DNA from: Butyriboletus loyo
Taxonomy: Eukaryota; Basidiomycota; Agaricomycetes; Boletales; Boletaceae
Direction of reading: 5' to 3'
DNA length: 64,000 nucleotides
Assembly: GCA_038093515.1 (NCBI GenBank)
Contig: JBBPSI010000047.1
Location: 87,298-151,297, forward strand
Each line of letters starts with the position of its first letter. Positions within the stretch are counted from its first letter, which is position 1. This document shows positions 9,725 to 21,537 of the stretch, one piece after another. The notes below the pieces were generated by a model that saw only the letters and a list, made by a program, of their open reading frames with translations, ran no database searches and was not told where the DNA came from. The translations under genes were made by a program, and so were the position numbers.

Positions 9725-11548
9725 TTAATGTGGGCCAGAAAAAGCGGATCCAGCATTGGACGATGGGTGCGGTTGGCTTTCGCCATAGTAGTTGTGCGTG
9801 TGTTGTTCCGTGGAGTGTACCGGTAGCCTTTCAGATCCCTGTGTCGGGCTCGGGAGGAAACTGGGAGACAACGATGATTGGTGGTGATGATGCGACGAAT
9901 ACAACGACTGCCCATGGTGATGATGGCCGCCTAAACTGTGCGATCCAAACGGGCTTGCGGAAAGGGACGGGGGAGCGGACATCGGAACTCCGGATGGAAT
10001 GTAGTGCCCAGCCTGACTACCGTTCCCAGAGTGGTGTCCTTGCCCTGGGACATACGCCATCGAATGCCTCGATTGGGGAACGTCCAGGCCACTTGATCCA
10101 CCGTGGTATTGGTGTGATGAGCGCTGTGGCATTCCGACAAGATGCCGGTTTGACCCTACATAATCGGCCGACGGTGAGGGCGCGTGGTTCTGGTTGGACG
10201 ACGGAATTGACTGAAGCGACATGGGGTGATACAACTGTAACGATTCCGCAGGAATCGAGGTGCGGCGGGACACGGGCTCCAGCATTGCGTTGGTCGCAGG
10301 CGTGGTCCGCGTTGCTGAGGGATACGGTGCCGATGTGGTAGGACCCGATGCTGCTCTATGGGCGGGTGCCAAGATCCTGCGCCGTGCCTGTGGAGTCCTG
10401 TGAGCCAAGAGCGAAATATAGAGTGATGGGTGCCTTACGTTGATCATCCAATTGGAGACCTGGCTCATGCTCAAACCAGTGGCATGGCACAGTTGCTTTT
10501 TCTCCTCTTCGCTGGGGTACGGATGGTCGGAATGACGATGCAACCACGCTTTAAGATAGTCCGTCGTCTCTTTGGGGAGCTTTCCGCGTTTTTTAGCAGG
10601 GCGATCGACCAGAGTGGAGGAAGGAACGGTCTGTGGGGGCCGAGACGGAGGCGATGGTGGCGGAGGCACAGCCGTAGGCGGGGGCGGCTGAGACGGAGAG
10701 AGGGGACTCGAGGTTGAATTGTAGGAAGGGTTGGTGGGAGGCAATACGAAATCCTGATTAGGAAAGGACCAATCTTCGGACTTGTGAGTGCCAGGAGGGT
10801 AGGGTCTTCGATCTTGCTGACCCGAGAGGCGGCTCGCGTTTGGGAACATCTGCTGTTGACCGATGGGCGCGCCGAAAGAAGAGTGGCGCAAGCCATCTTC
10901 GTATTTCAGCGGCGCATTGAGGGAGAGGTGACTGGATGTGGAGCTCGGGCGTGCGATCGTGGAAGGCGAACCGGACCAGTCATCGGACTCGACGTAGGGT
11001 CCTTGTTGGCGCAAATCAGGGGTGAGGGGAGAGGCGAAAGAAGACATCTGGGATGTGGAAGCGGGTGCGCTCGGAAGCGAAGATTGGGAATAGGCGGAGG
11101 GTTCTGAGTAATTATAATTAAGACGTGGTTGGGGTTTGTCTGCAGAGTGGTCTTGGGTATCGACGGAGGACGGGAAATGGTATGTAGGAGGATTCGATTG
11201 ATTAACGGGTGCGTGGGATCTCCGAGTGACGGGCTGGGGATATGGAGAGGACCTGTAGCGGGTATTCGATGCGGAATCGGAGGCGATGCTCGGGAGAGAA
11301 GCGCGACGGATATCGTTGCGGAAGGGATCCTCAAAGGTGGTGAAGATGGAGGGGAGTTGGACCTTTGAGGTATTATCTAGGGCGGGATCAGCGAGCTGCC
11401 TGTCGTCGAAATTCCAGGTTTGGGCGTCGTCAGAGCGAGGCCTGTTGTCCGGCTGCGGGGAGGTGGAGGGAGACAAGGGCTTTTTGTCTTGTAGAGAGGG
11501 GATGCTACTTGTGTCGGTGTCTGGGGCGGAGGCGGTGGAGGTGGACAT
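9725..11548 (-). CDS. TALE/KN-class homeodomain transcription factor
   Basis: Sequence-specific DNA-binding protein, presumably nuclear. Exons are 11548-10439 and 10387-9725 with a 51-nt phase-0 intron (gtaagg...ccacag), giving 590 residues. The homeodomain spans about residues 321-378: RGKLPKETTDYLKAWL, the TALE-type insertion HSDHPYPSEEEK, and recognition helix VSNWMIN|ARRRIL, with the intron exactly after WMIN. Flanks are long disordered Ser/Pro-rich segments, a proline run (PPPPTAVPPPPSPPSRP) and a His-rich C terminus (GGHHHHGQ, SSHHHHQSS). This is not the paired HD1/HD2 arrangement of basidiomycete mating loci and no MAT neighbours are seen. Related agaricomycete factors act in growth and fruiting, but the role here is unknown. 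Confidence 0.85.
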   Translation of the reverse strand: MSTSTASAPDTDTSSIPSLQDKKPLSPSTSPQPDNRPRSDDAQTWNFDDRQLADPALDNTSKVQLPSIFTTFEDPFRNDIRRASLPSIASDSASNTRYRSSPYPQPVTRRSHAPVNQSNPPTYHFPSSVDTQDHSADKPQPRLNYNYSEPSAYSQSSLPSAPASTSQMSSFASPLTPDLRQQGPYVESDDWSGSPSTIARPSSTSSHLSLNAPLKYEDGLRHSSFGAPIGQQQMFPNASRLSGQQDRRPYPPGTHKSEDWSFPNQDFVLPPTNPSYNSTSSPLSPSQPPPPTAVPPPPSPPSRPPQTVPSSTLVDRPAKKRGKLPKETTDYLKAWLHRHSDHPYPSEEEKKQLCHATGLSMSQVSNWMINVRHPSLYISLLAHRTPQARRRILAPAHRAASGPTTSAPYPSATRTTPATNAMLEPVSRRTSIPAESLQLYHPMSLQSIPSSNQNHAPSPSADYVGSNRHLVGMPQRSSHQYHGGSSGLDVPQSRHSMAYVPGQGHHSGNGSQAGHYIPSGVPMSAPPSLSASPFGSHSLGGHHHHGQSLYSSHHHHQSSLSPSFLPSPTQGSERLPVHSTEQHTHNYYGESQPHPSSNAGSAFSGPH

Positions 11549-11605
11549 TCGTCGTTGGGAGAGGTCAAGGTCGGGCTCGGGACTGCAATGAGACAGTTAC
11601 CAAAT

Positions 11606-11656
11606 AGGAAAGAGAGAAAGAGGAGGACAAAAAGAAAAAGAAAAAGAAGAAAGAAT
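11606..11656 (-). promoter_or_regulatory. Pyrimidine-rich promoter tract of the homeodomain gene
   Basis: On the minus strand this is a nearly pure CT run (CTTTTTC repeats) 58-108 bp upstream of the homeodomain start. Such tracts are common just upstream of transcription starts in filamentous fungi. Evidence is compositional only. Confidence 0.4.
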
Positions 11657-12890
11657 GGGCCGGAGTGGGGTGGATGGGGAGAGTGACCCACCAGATGACC
11701 GGTGAGCTGTGCTGTGACAGGTCGTCGGCGAATGGGATGTCGTTTTTGGGATCAGCGCTGAGGGGGGTCAAGATAAATGAATCAGCGGAGTCGGAGAGGA
11801 AGGGAAGGAGAGAAGAGAGAGGAAGAGAGCGCGTGACAGGTCGATCATGCTAGATCATGACATATGACACGCGCTTACGAAGCTGGATGGAGACACGTAC
11901 AGAGCGAGTTGGAGGTGGGTGATGTTGTAGGACGAGACGGGGAGGTGGAGGGGCGAGTTCTGCTCGATCATGAGCGCGGGCAGGGTGGAGTGGGGGAGGA
12001 GGAGATGGCAGAGAAGGACGGGTCTTTAAGAGCAGTTGGGACTCGCGCGGGGAGGGGAGACGCAACTGGCATGACTTGAATCGTTTGGGTGCTATGAAAT
12101 ACGATCGCTGTGCAAGGCACTCAAAAGTAATTAGCCCTGGGAAGCTTAACGTTTGCCGGCAACGTCCCGTCGCTTTTTCATCTCACCATGTGCGAGACAA
12201 TCCCGCGAGGCCTTTTCGGTAGCGAATAACGTCCGTTGTCCCCATTCCAATCCCGGACAGCCTTAGGACCTTCTCCTCAGCCAACGTCGAAGCGAGCTCG
12301 TGTCAAATCAATCACCCACTACCCTTCCACGCTCGCTCGGCCCCGTCCGCGACACGACACGACGCGACACTCGCTCCCCTCGCCAGCGTTTCACTCTCCT
12401 CCCGCCTCTTCACACGCAACACCCGCCTTCGCGTCGGCCTGCGTCCTCTCGGCACGTCCTTGTGTCCATCGCAACCGGGATCATCATATCACAACAGGGC
12501 ACGTCCCATAACGAAATGCTGCCCACAAATGGACATATGAGCATAACCCTCGCCAGCAGCCTCGAGGACACCGTTTCAGATGGCGTCTCTTTTCAATTTT
12601 GCCCGGCCCAGGTACATTCACGCACGCGCGGAGCTCCAATTCTTCGCCTCGGCCGCTCGATTTGGGCTCTGAATCTCACACAGCCCCCCACCACTTCTCC
12701 GATTGGCCGGCATCCATCAAATGAGTGCCACTCCCGTAACCCCCCGTCATCGATCCCATCCCTCTGGATCTAGTCACCCCCCCTCTCCCTCAAAAATAAT
12801 ATTAATTTTACATTCAATATCAAATTATCGTATCCGGTCAGATCTCTAACAAAAAAAAAAGCATTACCAAATCGTCTAAATCACATCAAG
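11657..12890. other. Intergenic region upstream of the homeodomain gene
   Basis: About 1.2 kb between the homeodomain promoter tract and the CDC11-like stop codon. It is rich in short CT or GA runs and contains a few chance open frames on the plus strand (12236-12773) without recognisable features. Likely the upstream regulatory region of the homeodomain gene plus the 3' UTR of the CDC11-like gene. Confidence 0.4.
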
Positions 12891-15800
12891 TCATGTGGGC
12901 AGGCATAATCTGTCACCATCCTCTCCCATATCGGACTCCCCTCCCGCTCTCCTCCCCTTAATCTTCCCCTTTCCCATGATCCCCTGCAGTAGCTGATTAG
13001 CCTTCGCCCGTTCCTTCTCCGATACCTCCACCCCGTCTAACATCCGGATCCGTGGGCACGCTCGCATAACAAGCCCCCGGTACGCTAGGCGGCCGACGTA
13101 CACATCGTCCGGCAGGTCCCGACGAAACTTGGCGTCTAGCTCTTGCCACACCTTCTCACCCTTGCACCGCCCCCCGCTCTCCGATGGCTGCAATGCTCCA
13201 GGCACATCCCGCACCAGAAGCGGTAGATACCACCCGAGCGTACTCGGGTTCATCCTGTCAACACATCGGTCAGTTTCGGGTCGTCAACAGAAAAGCGAGG
13301 ATAAACAAGGAAGACCTCCAGCCGCGATAGTGAATGCCGAAACACCGATGGCGTCCTCACCTCAAGTCGAGCATTTCCACATCGGGCATCCGCTGAAGAA
13401 CACGGATCAGCGGTTTCGTTCCCTTTAAGCGAGATCCAATCATCGTTAGCTTCTTTAGTCTCGCCAGACCGTCTAAGGCAATCACGTCCTCCAGGAAGTT
13501 ATAGTTGAGGTTCAGCACCCGAAGGTTGGGAGTCAGCTGCGCCAGCTCGCGCGGAAGAGCGGTCAGCCGACACGCCGCCACCTCCAGATAGACGAGATTG
13601 TAACACGCCTCCTCGATAAAATTTGTTTTAAGTTTGTTGCCTAGTGAACGAAGATACGCGTTCATTCTCAAAGCTCCACTCCACAGCTCTTCTAGAAGCA
13701 CCACACATACCTGAGAGATAAAGCCGTTTCACATCCCGGAATTGGCGAGTCGAGAGATGACTGCAAATCACCACCATCATGCATCATCCCCATCAATCAG
13801 GCACCCATAATGAAAGATCCCGTCACGTCACGTTACCACTCAGGCGACTGAGCCACTCACAAATCGCGACAGCTCTGGTTTCGCATAGAAAGGTTTTCCA
13901 GCTTCACCAGGCGTTCCCCTTTTAGCAGCCCTGCCAGCGAATTATTGTCCAGGTAGAGCGTCCGCAGGTTGGTAAAGTGCCCCACATGGAGGCTGTGCAG
14001 CCGGTTGTTACTAGCGCGTAAAATGCGCAACCTCGTCATACAACCACCGGCATCGAGATCATCTAATAAATTGCCATCTTCGAGTTGTCAAGCATATCAG
14101 TCAGGTACACGTGACAGCCACAATCAACCTACCGAGATTCAAAACCGTAAGCGCAGGGAGGCTTGATGCCAACGAAGCAATCTTGGCGAGGCGATTTTGA
14201 CTCACGTCCAACATCTCTAGCCGTGGCCTACAGGAGCGTGCCATGTCATCGTCACGCGGCAAACGGAAAATGGAAAACGGAAAAAGACGAAACGCCCTAC
14301 CATCGGAATAAACTGAAGTCAACCTCCTGAATCAGGTTACCCTGCACGCTTAGTTTAGTGAGCGCTTCCAGCTTTTGCAATCCGTCCAAGCTTGTGATCC
14401 GATTGCCATCGGCTTTGAGCTCTCTCAAGTGTCGGAGACACTGCAATTCTGGTTGACGCCAATCAACATTGACCATCAACTTCGCGAATAACACAGTGCA
14501 TCTCAGTCACTTACGATTTATTGAGTCGACATCATTGTTGCTGATGTCAAGGTTCTCGAGATTCTGAAGGTGACTAAATGATGTGACGCCTGTCAAGCTT
14601 CAAAGTCGTTCAGGATGTGAACGTCACCTTCAGCGATCCAGACGGACGTACATATTGGATGCGACAGAAAGTGTCCGCAGAGATGTAGGGATTCCGCTCA
14701 ACCACGACAGCTGGTTGCAGTTTCTGCCAATTTCATGTCAGTCCAAGATACCTCCTTATTGCACGCAACGTGTATGTACCACGCACAATGTCAGCGAGTC
14801 AAGTTTTGGAAAAAACTCCTTGAGCCTTGCGACGCTGTCCAGCGACTTCTTTGACAAATCGATGCTGCTCAAGTCTTCCCAATGTGGCTCATAGGGTTGC
14901 ACGTCAGTGATCACCTGTACGAGTTTGTCGCGCGCAACTCCAAAAGAACACTCTGTAAGGAAAGTCGCATTCCTTCGATCTTGATCGGAGAAGTTGCTCC
15001 TCCTGGACATTGAGGATACGCGTCGGGAAGATCCACTTGAGTCCACGACCGCCATCTGGCTGCTCGGCCGTCGATTGCCCACGAGTTGCAAATCTTCGAC
15101 GTCGTGGATTGGAGTCGACGATCTCGTCGGTGACTCCTCAGACTCGACTGGTCACAGAATTCAGCACCAACCCTGGCAAACGAACGTGAACCTTACTCGT
15201 ATTTTCAAGATCTTGCATCATCTCGGTGATCCGTTTGGATCTCGCTGAAGGAGTATAAACAGAGGTCTGAGTGGGTTCAAAAGAGGAGACGCTCGTCCCG
15301 AGATCGTCGTCACTCTCGTGCGGCTTCACAGTGAGCCCCCTGATAGGACCATCACGTCTACCATCCGAGAAACTGACGGATCTCCGGTGTCCCAATCTCT
15401 TAGCAGGCATGCGGGACTTGTCTCGGTTTGGGTCCTTCATCGCTGATACAGGCGTTGTGCTCGTGCTCTTGAGCGCCGACTTGGGTGGCATCGGTGTCGT
15501 AACCGCAGACACCCTGCGAGGGGCTACTGGTGTCACTTCGACGGGTGCGACGGGCTGTTGGTCAGGAGAGTCGTTGGACAGATCGTCTTCCGAGTCGAAC
15601 ACCAATGGCGCGGGACGGCTTTCGGTGTCGGGCCTTGCACCGTCATCTTCTTCGGAATCAGACACGCTGGTATCGTCTCCTGTGTCATCTTCCTCTGAAG
15701 GGACGATTCGATCCAAAGCGACAGATGGACCATCGAACATGAACGAGGTCAATTCCTCCTGTTCGTTGGCATCCTCTTCCTCTCCCTTCTCCATCCGGGT

Positions 15801-17897
15801 CGCGTCCTGCTCAAAGTGCGCTTCTTCTTCCACCTCTTCCGCCTCCTGCGCTAGCATCGAAGCCTCCTTTGCAACAACCCCGTTCACGGTTGTGCCTCCT
15901 GAGTCATCCTCACGCAAGCTCTCGATATCCCTGAACGGGTCCTCACTCTCGGCATCCGTCACAGATATGTGATCTCTCATATCATCGCCGTCGGATGATG
16001 CCCGTGTAGAAGTTCTCAACCACTTCATAAGTTCCTTGTCGTATACCATCTTCCCAACGCGCTGTGGAAGTGACGGAACATCAGATGGGGTTATGTGCGT
16101 GATATGAACAGGCCCTGCATGCTTCACAAATGAGGGTGCACTGCCCTCGGTAATAGTCGTCCCGGAAGCTGTGCTTGATGATATGAACCTGTTAAGATCC
16201 TGATTGTTGCCTGAACGGACCGATGAAGACGGATATGAGGCAGGTAGTTGTGTCGGGGGTTGAGGGAACGCCTCGACGATAGTCGATGATGTGACTCTGA
16301 TACGCGGAACGTTGGAATTTGGCGCCGGGTTGGTGTGGGTAATGACAGAATGCGTCTCTGTTTGCCACGGCGCTTCAATTGACATGTTGGACATATCGAG
16401 AACGAGGCTGCGCTCCCGATCATCGGAGATGGAGCGGGAGAATTTGCGTGGACTGGGGTGATGTCGTGATGTGGAGAAGGAGCGGCGAGGAGACCCTGTC
16501 TTGGGCGACTTCCGTCGGTTTCGTTCGTGGCCCCCATTTGACCAGATGCTTTGTTGTGATTTCTCGAGCACGGATGCGGACATGTCGGCTCGCTGATCCT
16601 CCGCATAGGTATAACGAGAAAGCTCCGTATCTCCGGAAAACAGACGCTTCGAACCCTTCATGTCATTCTTGATTTGTTGCATGAGGTTTGCTGCCTGTAC
16701 GCGAATAGCAAGGGAGGAATGACCACTTGGCGCAGCAGTGGACGACCCTGTGACAGATCCGCTCCTCTCGCTGATGACCGGCATAAGGGTGGCTCGATTG
16801 TCTAGCATCTAAAGTTGGAATGTATTGCATGCAAGAGGAATAGACACACCATTCGAAGGGACCCGCGCTGATGTTTTCAGCAGGGAATTGTCTGTAACAG
16901 GAGTATGCGTCGTCACATTGGTGGAAATGGTTGAGAAATTGCGAGCTTGCTTGATCTGTTGCATCAGCGAACGCGACTCGCCGACGTAATCCACTCGGGG
17001 TGTCTTTGGACGCGATACAACAGCTCCTGCACCAGCACCCTCACCATAAAAGCCAGATGGGGGACTAAGCTTGATGCGTTTGACGCTACGTATGGGAGTG
17101 TCATCTAAGACAGGGGATTGCTGTGGCTTGAAGAGAACGCGTTGAACGGGACTAGGTGGCGAGCCATTTCCCTCTGCACTTCCTCCAGACGGCGTATTGA
17201 CCGCAATAGAGTCTACCATTGCCGAGAGGTGATCATGTGTGAACGTGTCGTACTGAAGTTGGAACAGGCGAAGCCTTGGATCTGTCATTGGCGGATTAGC
17301 AGCACTGTATACATTCCCGGGGCTACTTTCCGCCTGCGGAAACCTCTGACGCAGGACAGAGAAGGTGAACGGGGCCTCCAGAGTGGGCCTTTGTGTCCCA
17401 AGCGCAGATGAAGGAGGGGCGAGAAGATCTGTGGAGGAGGTCGGCTTGAGCGCACCACGATCAACTGTATTTCCGCGAGCACTCGTATCCGAGTCGGACC
17501 GGCTATCATTTGGGGTGAACGCCTGCGACAGGCGAGAGGGGATCGTTGGAGCAGCAGTGAGCACCAAAGCAAGCGGTTTCTGAGGAGGCGGCGAAGGTGG
17601 CTCGAACATCTTCTCCAGAGCCAAAGGACTGAAGAAGTCCTTGACGCCGCCCTTCTTGATCTGTCGGCCAGGCGTCTTTGGAAGTAACGCAGCGACGGGC
17701 ATGTCTTCTCTGATCAAGAATGTACCAGCCATATTTGAACTCGTCTCCTGCTCGTGATCCACACTCGGCGTCTGTAAGAAACCGGGGAGTGGTGTGGTGA
17801 GGGAGACGGACTGTGTGCCGAGCGATGCATCGTCTTCGTCGACCCATTCTTCGTCGAGATCGTCGGTCTGCCACGCCGGACGGTCGTTCAAGGACAT
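12891..17897 (-). CDS. CDC11: Cdc11/Nud1-like septation initiation scaffold (LRR protein)
   Basis: Cdc11 (fission yeast) and Nud1 (budding yeast) are spindle pole body scaffolds that recruit the septation/mitotic-exit kinase cascade. The start chosen is ATG 17897 (MSLNDRPAWQTDDLDEEWVD, an acidic W-rich N terminus usual for the family); a longer frame to 18041 begins only with GTG. Two large disordered exons follow (17897-16850 and 16801-15197), containing KTPGRQIKKGGVKDFFSP and PRLRLFQLQYDTFTHDHLSA. A 49-nt intron (15148-15196) leads to exon 15147 onward and at least five small leucine-rich-repeat exons with motifs such as LRVLNLNYNFLED and LRTLYLDNNSLAG. It ends in RMLDGVEVSEKER and a stop at 12891. 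Borders of the small LRR exons between about 14.8 and 13.2 kb were not all fixed. Confidence 0.75.
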
Positions 17898-19217
17898 TGT
17901 CGGTTCCGTTCTCAGAGACCGTTTTCGCTGACCGTACACGGTGCTGGTCAGTCGGGCCGTTAAGTCGTCGAGTCTTTCAAGTTTGAACCGAGTCGGCGCG
18001 ACGATGTGTGATCCACGTGACCGCGCACGTTGTTGGTCCACGTTTGCATTTGTTTAGCTCACTGTCGATCCTTCCTCATTCGTCCGCCACATTCATGCAA
18101 GGTGGGAGGTCCACGTTCCACCGCTACTCGAGTCCGCACTTTATCGGTGGAGGGCTCGAGCGACGAGCTCTGCTTTCCATGCCGGTATGTAGCATCACCC
18201 AAGTCCAAGCGTATGCGTAGCGAACGACCCTGTGATGCATTCTTATGTTTTGTTTCAGGTGTACCCGATTACGCCTGCAGCGCAGTACGGAGTTGGCGTG
18301 CTCTAGAACAGCGAACGTACGTACTGACTGGCGCCAACACTCGACCAAACACCGCCGTAAGGCGCTCACTCGGTTCGTGGTCGTGATCAAACATATCAGG
18401 AGCGATCCTCGCACTTGCCGTACACCGGTTCATATGCGACTGGAAAAGATGTAATTGATGATTTGACATCTTCAAACTACCAGATCAAGGATAGTACCGC
18501 CCGCGGAGACCCTGGCGTTCGAGCATGATGTTATGCGTGACTCAAACTGGGAAAGGCTCTGCTCGCATGATGTTCAAGAGAATGCTGAACGAAGTTGTCA
18601 GCCTGTCACTCAGAGGGCTAGTATATATCACTCGGACTTGTCGTCACCTTTACCCATGCCCTTACCGAATCAGGCCCTACAGAGGTCACCGTTCGAGCAT
18701 GACCTTTCAAGTCTGATCGATCCCGCGATGCTCACAAACGTGTCAGAGAAAGCACTAAACTGCTATGGGTCCGAGCGGTGCCGCGATCGCGGTACCACCA
18801 CCTATTATAATTATGCCACTGATTCGTGCTTCTGACTTGGCTGTCGGTTCTTGGTTTCCGAGCCGCATCACAATGAACCTTTCAGCTGATGACACGATGA
18901 GCGGACCCATCCAGACTGATGATCTTTGTTACGTTCGACGAATCCGTGAGGATGCTCACTCTATTGCTACTTTTGGTGTCTCCTTGACTTGCTCCGAATG
19001 GACCGAAGAGTAGGTTTGGGTAAATTGCTCAAAGTGTCACTCTCAAGTTTGCTTCCGCTCTAACGTGCACACACATACACTGTGCAACTGCCACTGCGGA
19101 CAGCTACAAGACAGCTTTAGACTTGACCGTCGCCTGTCCAACATACATAGATCGGGCATTGATATCGCGATACATGTACGCCGGGTCCGCCAACTCAAAG
19201 TCAACGAACTGTCGCTG
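17898..19217 (+). other. Intergenic region with possible uncharacterised plus-strand gene
   Basis: Upstream of the divergent CDC11-like gene a plus-strand ATG at 18095 opens a short exon ending in a good donor (gtatgt, about 18185) followed by a ttgtttcag acceptor at about 18259. The join stays open only for a further 15 codons. Two longer open stretches follow: 18533-18835 (YHSDLSSPLPMPLPNQALQ and onward) and 18765-19013, which ends TCSEWTEE before a stop. Some of this reads like protein, but no family is recognised and no continuous model was found. It may be a decayed gene, a non-coding transcript or chance. Confidence 0.25.
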
Positions 19218-20205
19218 TCAAGCAACAAGCGTTGCCGCGAAGCGCAATCGAACATACATCAACGACCAATTACCCGTCTGATCTTTGCAATCGACCCCGC
19301 ACATTTGCTCAACTTCGTCCATGATTGCCTCAGCATCCAGATCGTTGACCATTTTCAAAAATGTCCCCCGTGCAAAGAGCTGAAGCCACCCGCGAAGACC
19401 ACCATCACCGAGCGGTGTCAACCTTGGCACCAAGGACACTATATCGACTCGAAAACCAGCGTTTTGTAGCAGCTGCGAGTGACCGGTCTGGTTATGTGTC
19501 AATTTATCAAGTCTTTGTTAACTCACCGTTTGGTATTCTTCGACGGTCGGGAAATACCAGGGGTCCATTTCCTTTGGATCGAGCCCACGTTTCCTCACCG
19601 CGTGGTATAACGCGGTCCTGACACCTGCAATTTCCTGAATATTCTATTTGACACGAAACGGCCAGACAATCCCCACCGACGCAGTTCGTAAATCCCCCCA
19701 TCTCGCAAACGAATCGGGCCCCAGGCTTGAGAACTCGTCTGAGGCCCTCAAGAACTCCCGCGGGATTGCGTTTGCACCAATGCAGTGCAGCGTTACTGAA
19801 TGCTGCATCGAACGGCCTCCCTAACGATGATGAAAGCGGTAATTCAAGGTCCTGAACATCACAGACAAAGGTACTCTTGACCCCATTCCTTGTCGCTTTC
19901 GATACCTATACAAAACATGTCCATCGCGGCAAGTGTCCCAATACAACGGAATGACTGACCATATCTTCGTTGTAGTCTACGCCGAGCACGAAACCCTCCG
20001 CGCCTATTGCGTTCTGGATCTTGACTGTGAGCTCTCCACTTCCGCAACCGAGATCAATAATTCGGTCTCCAAGACCAGCGTTCAACCACGATAGAATGGG
20101 TCCCGTGTACTCGTCTGAAAAGACGAACGGTGCAGTCTTGACGTAGTTGTCTGCGCTATAGTCCCCTTGGACATTCCGTTGAGAGAAAGCGTTCACCATG
20201 TTCAT
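19218..20205 (-). CDS. Class I SAM-dependent methyltransferase (Tam-like)
   Basis: Four exons: 20205-19960, 19905-19677, 19624-19527 and 19472-19218. All splice in frame over 51-54 nt introns to give 275 residues. SAM-binding motif I is IIDLGCGSGELTVKI (about residues 48-62), followed by the acidic strand end LGVDYNEDM. FDAAFSNAALHWC is the motif IV region, and FVCEMGG and WYFPTVEEYQTLL are typical of the trans-aconitate methyltransferase-like group of fungal small-molecule methyltransferases. No signal peptide or membrane segment, so a cytosolic enzyme is likely. The true substrate cannot be deduced. No biosynthetic gene cluster surrounds it. Confidence 0.85.
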
Positions 20206-20244
20206 ACGAACTATGCGTAGAACATCCGGCGACTAATATACTTA

Positions 20245-20380
20245 GGGGGTTTCGGCGTTATTGCCCTCGGCCGACGGGATATTGCCCTACGACTCTACTA
20301 AGAGCAATATTGTCGCCGATGTTGTTGGTTCAATAGTAAAAGCGATTGCGTCGGCCGAGGACACGAAATCCGAAACCCCG
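20245..20380. repeat. Short inverted-repeat element (MITE-like)
   Basis: About 136 bp bounded by ggggtttcgg (20246-20255) and its exact complement ccgaaacccc (20370-20379). Inside them a second matching pair, ctcggccga and tcggccgag, lies at equal spacing from the ends, so the arms match imperfectly over about 31 bp. No reading frame. Size and structure fit a miniature inverted-repeat transposon or a foldback sequence. A flanking target duplication was not identified. Confidence 0.5.
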
Positions 20381-21537
20381 AGTAGGTTAGCGTTTGGTGA
20401 AATCGTGACGACTGCCATAAGCTAGGCCTTCCAGCTCAAATTTGTCACAAGGCACCCGCAGGCACGCAGAGCTGTACTAGACAGATCTGGGTATAGAATT
20501 CAACGTGATCAAGCACGTACAAGCCTTGTAATACGAAACATGAACTGTTAAATAATACAATGACAGCACATTCTCGGCGAGCCAAACGATGACGTCGGTG
20601 ACCATTCACCTGCTAAACCAAAATGCAGCCGCAGCCGACTTCCATGAATTGTTCGCGGGAATTTTCATCAAAGACCTCTGTCGGCCTGACGTTCACCACG
20701 AAGGGACATTAAACATGAGTTAGTCACCATGCTGCAAATGAGTTAGCAGTTGAATCTATCTGCTGATTTATGGGTAAACCCGACGCACCACCTGTCATGG
20801 AAAGTTTCAGGACGTCCAGGAGTCATTAGATGAATTGAGTATCGCTAGCTTCTCCGACGCTCTTCCAATCGTCTTGACAAATCCTATAATCGATCAAAAC
20901 GCGGTGAAGCAGGCTTCGTTGGAAAGCTAGCGCTCGAATGCTTCATGTAAGTAGCTTTTTTGAAGCCTTTTGTTTGTAAAAACCTTGGTTGAACATGCGC
21001 TGTGGGCATGGAATATTGAGATATGGGCCTCCAGCCGAGTTCAAGCAACGAAAGAGCAAGCATGGAGCCGAGAACCCGGCATCATGCCTTATATTCTCGA
21101 GCCGTAGTTTCGGCAGGCGGAAGTGTGACGAGCACCGCGGCGAATACGAGCCGGCCGAGAGATTCGTCGACTTTCAAAAGACATTTTAATACCGGGGCGT
21201 CCTTGACCTCGCGTTCAATTCGAAGACACCAAGATCGCCACCAACCTACCGCTATTTGGCTTGTCTGGTTAAATGACTACTGACCAGGGTGTAGGAGATC
21301 CTCAGAACCTCGGGATTCGCGACGATCCAGTGACATTGATGCGGATTCAAGAAGAGTGGCGTATATGGATTCGGACCGCGCTGGTGGTAGTGGTGGTGAA
21401 AGGCGAGCAAAATGATGCCAATTACCCGATTATGTGATCCAACCAGCAGGCAGTTGTGGACAACAAATCACATTCTTTCCCTTTGCTACTACCAACTTCC
21501 ACGACGACGACGACAGCGAAGGACAAGATCCGACGTC
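20381..21537. other. Intergenic region upstream of IWR1
   Basis: About 1.16 kb with no recognised gene; frames on either strand are short and lack motifs. It probably holds the upstream regions of both the methyltransferase (minus strand) and IWR1 (plus strand). Confidence 0.4.

Noticed and set aside
9725..11548. Mating-type HD1/HD2 locus
   Set aside because: Only one homeodomain gene, of TALE/KN class, and no divergent partner or mitochondrial peptidase neighbour.
12236..12773. Overlapping plus-strand frames of 91 and 157 codons
   Set aside because: Low-complexity Ser/Pro/Arg composition typical of C-rich intergenic DNA, no motifs and no splice continuity.
17897..18041. Longer N terminus of the CDC11-like protein from 18041
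   Set aside because: The first codon is GTG and the added 48 residues are basic and unlike the family; ATG 17897 leads directly into the conserved acidic start.
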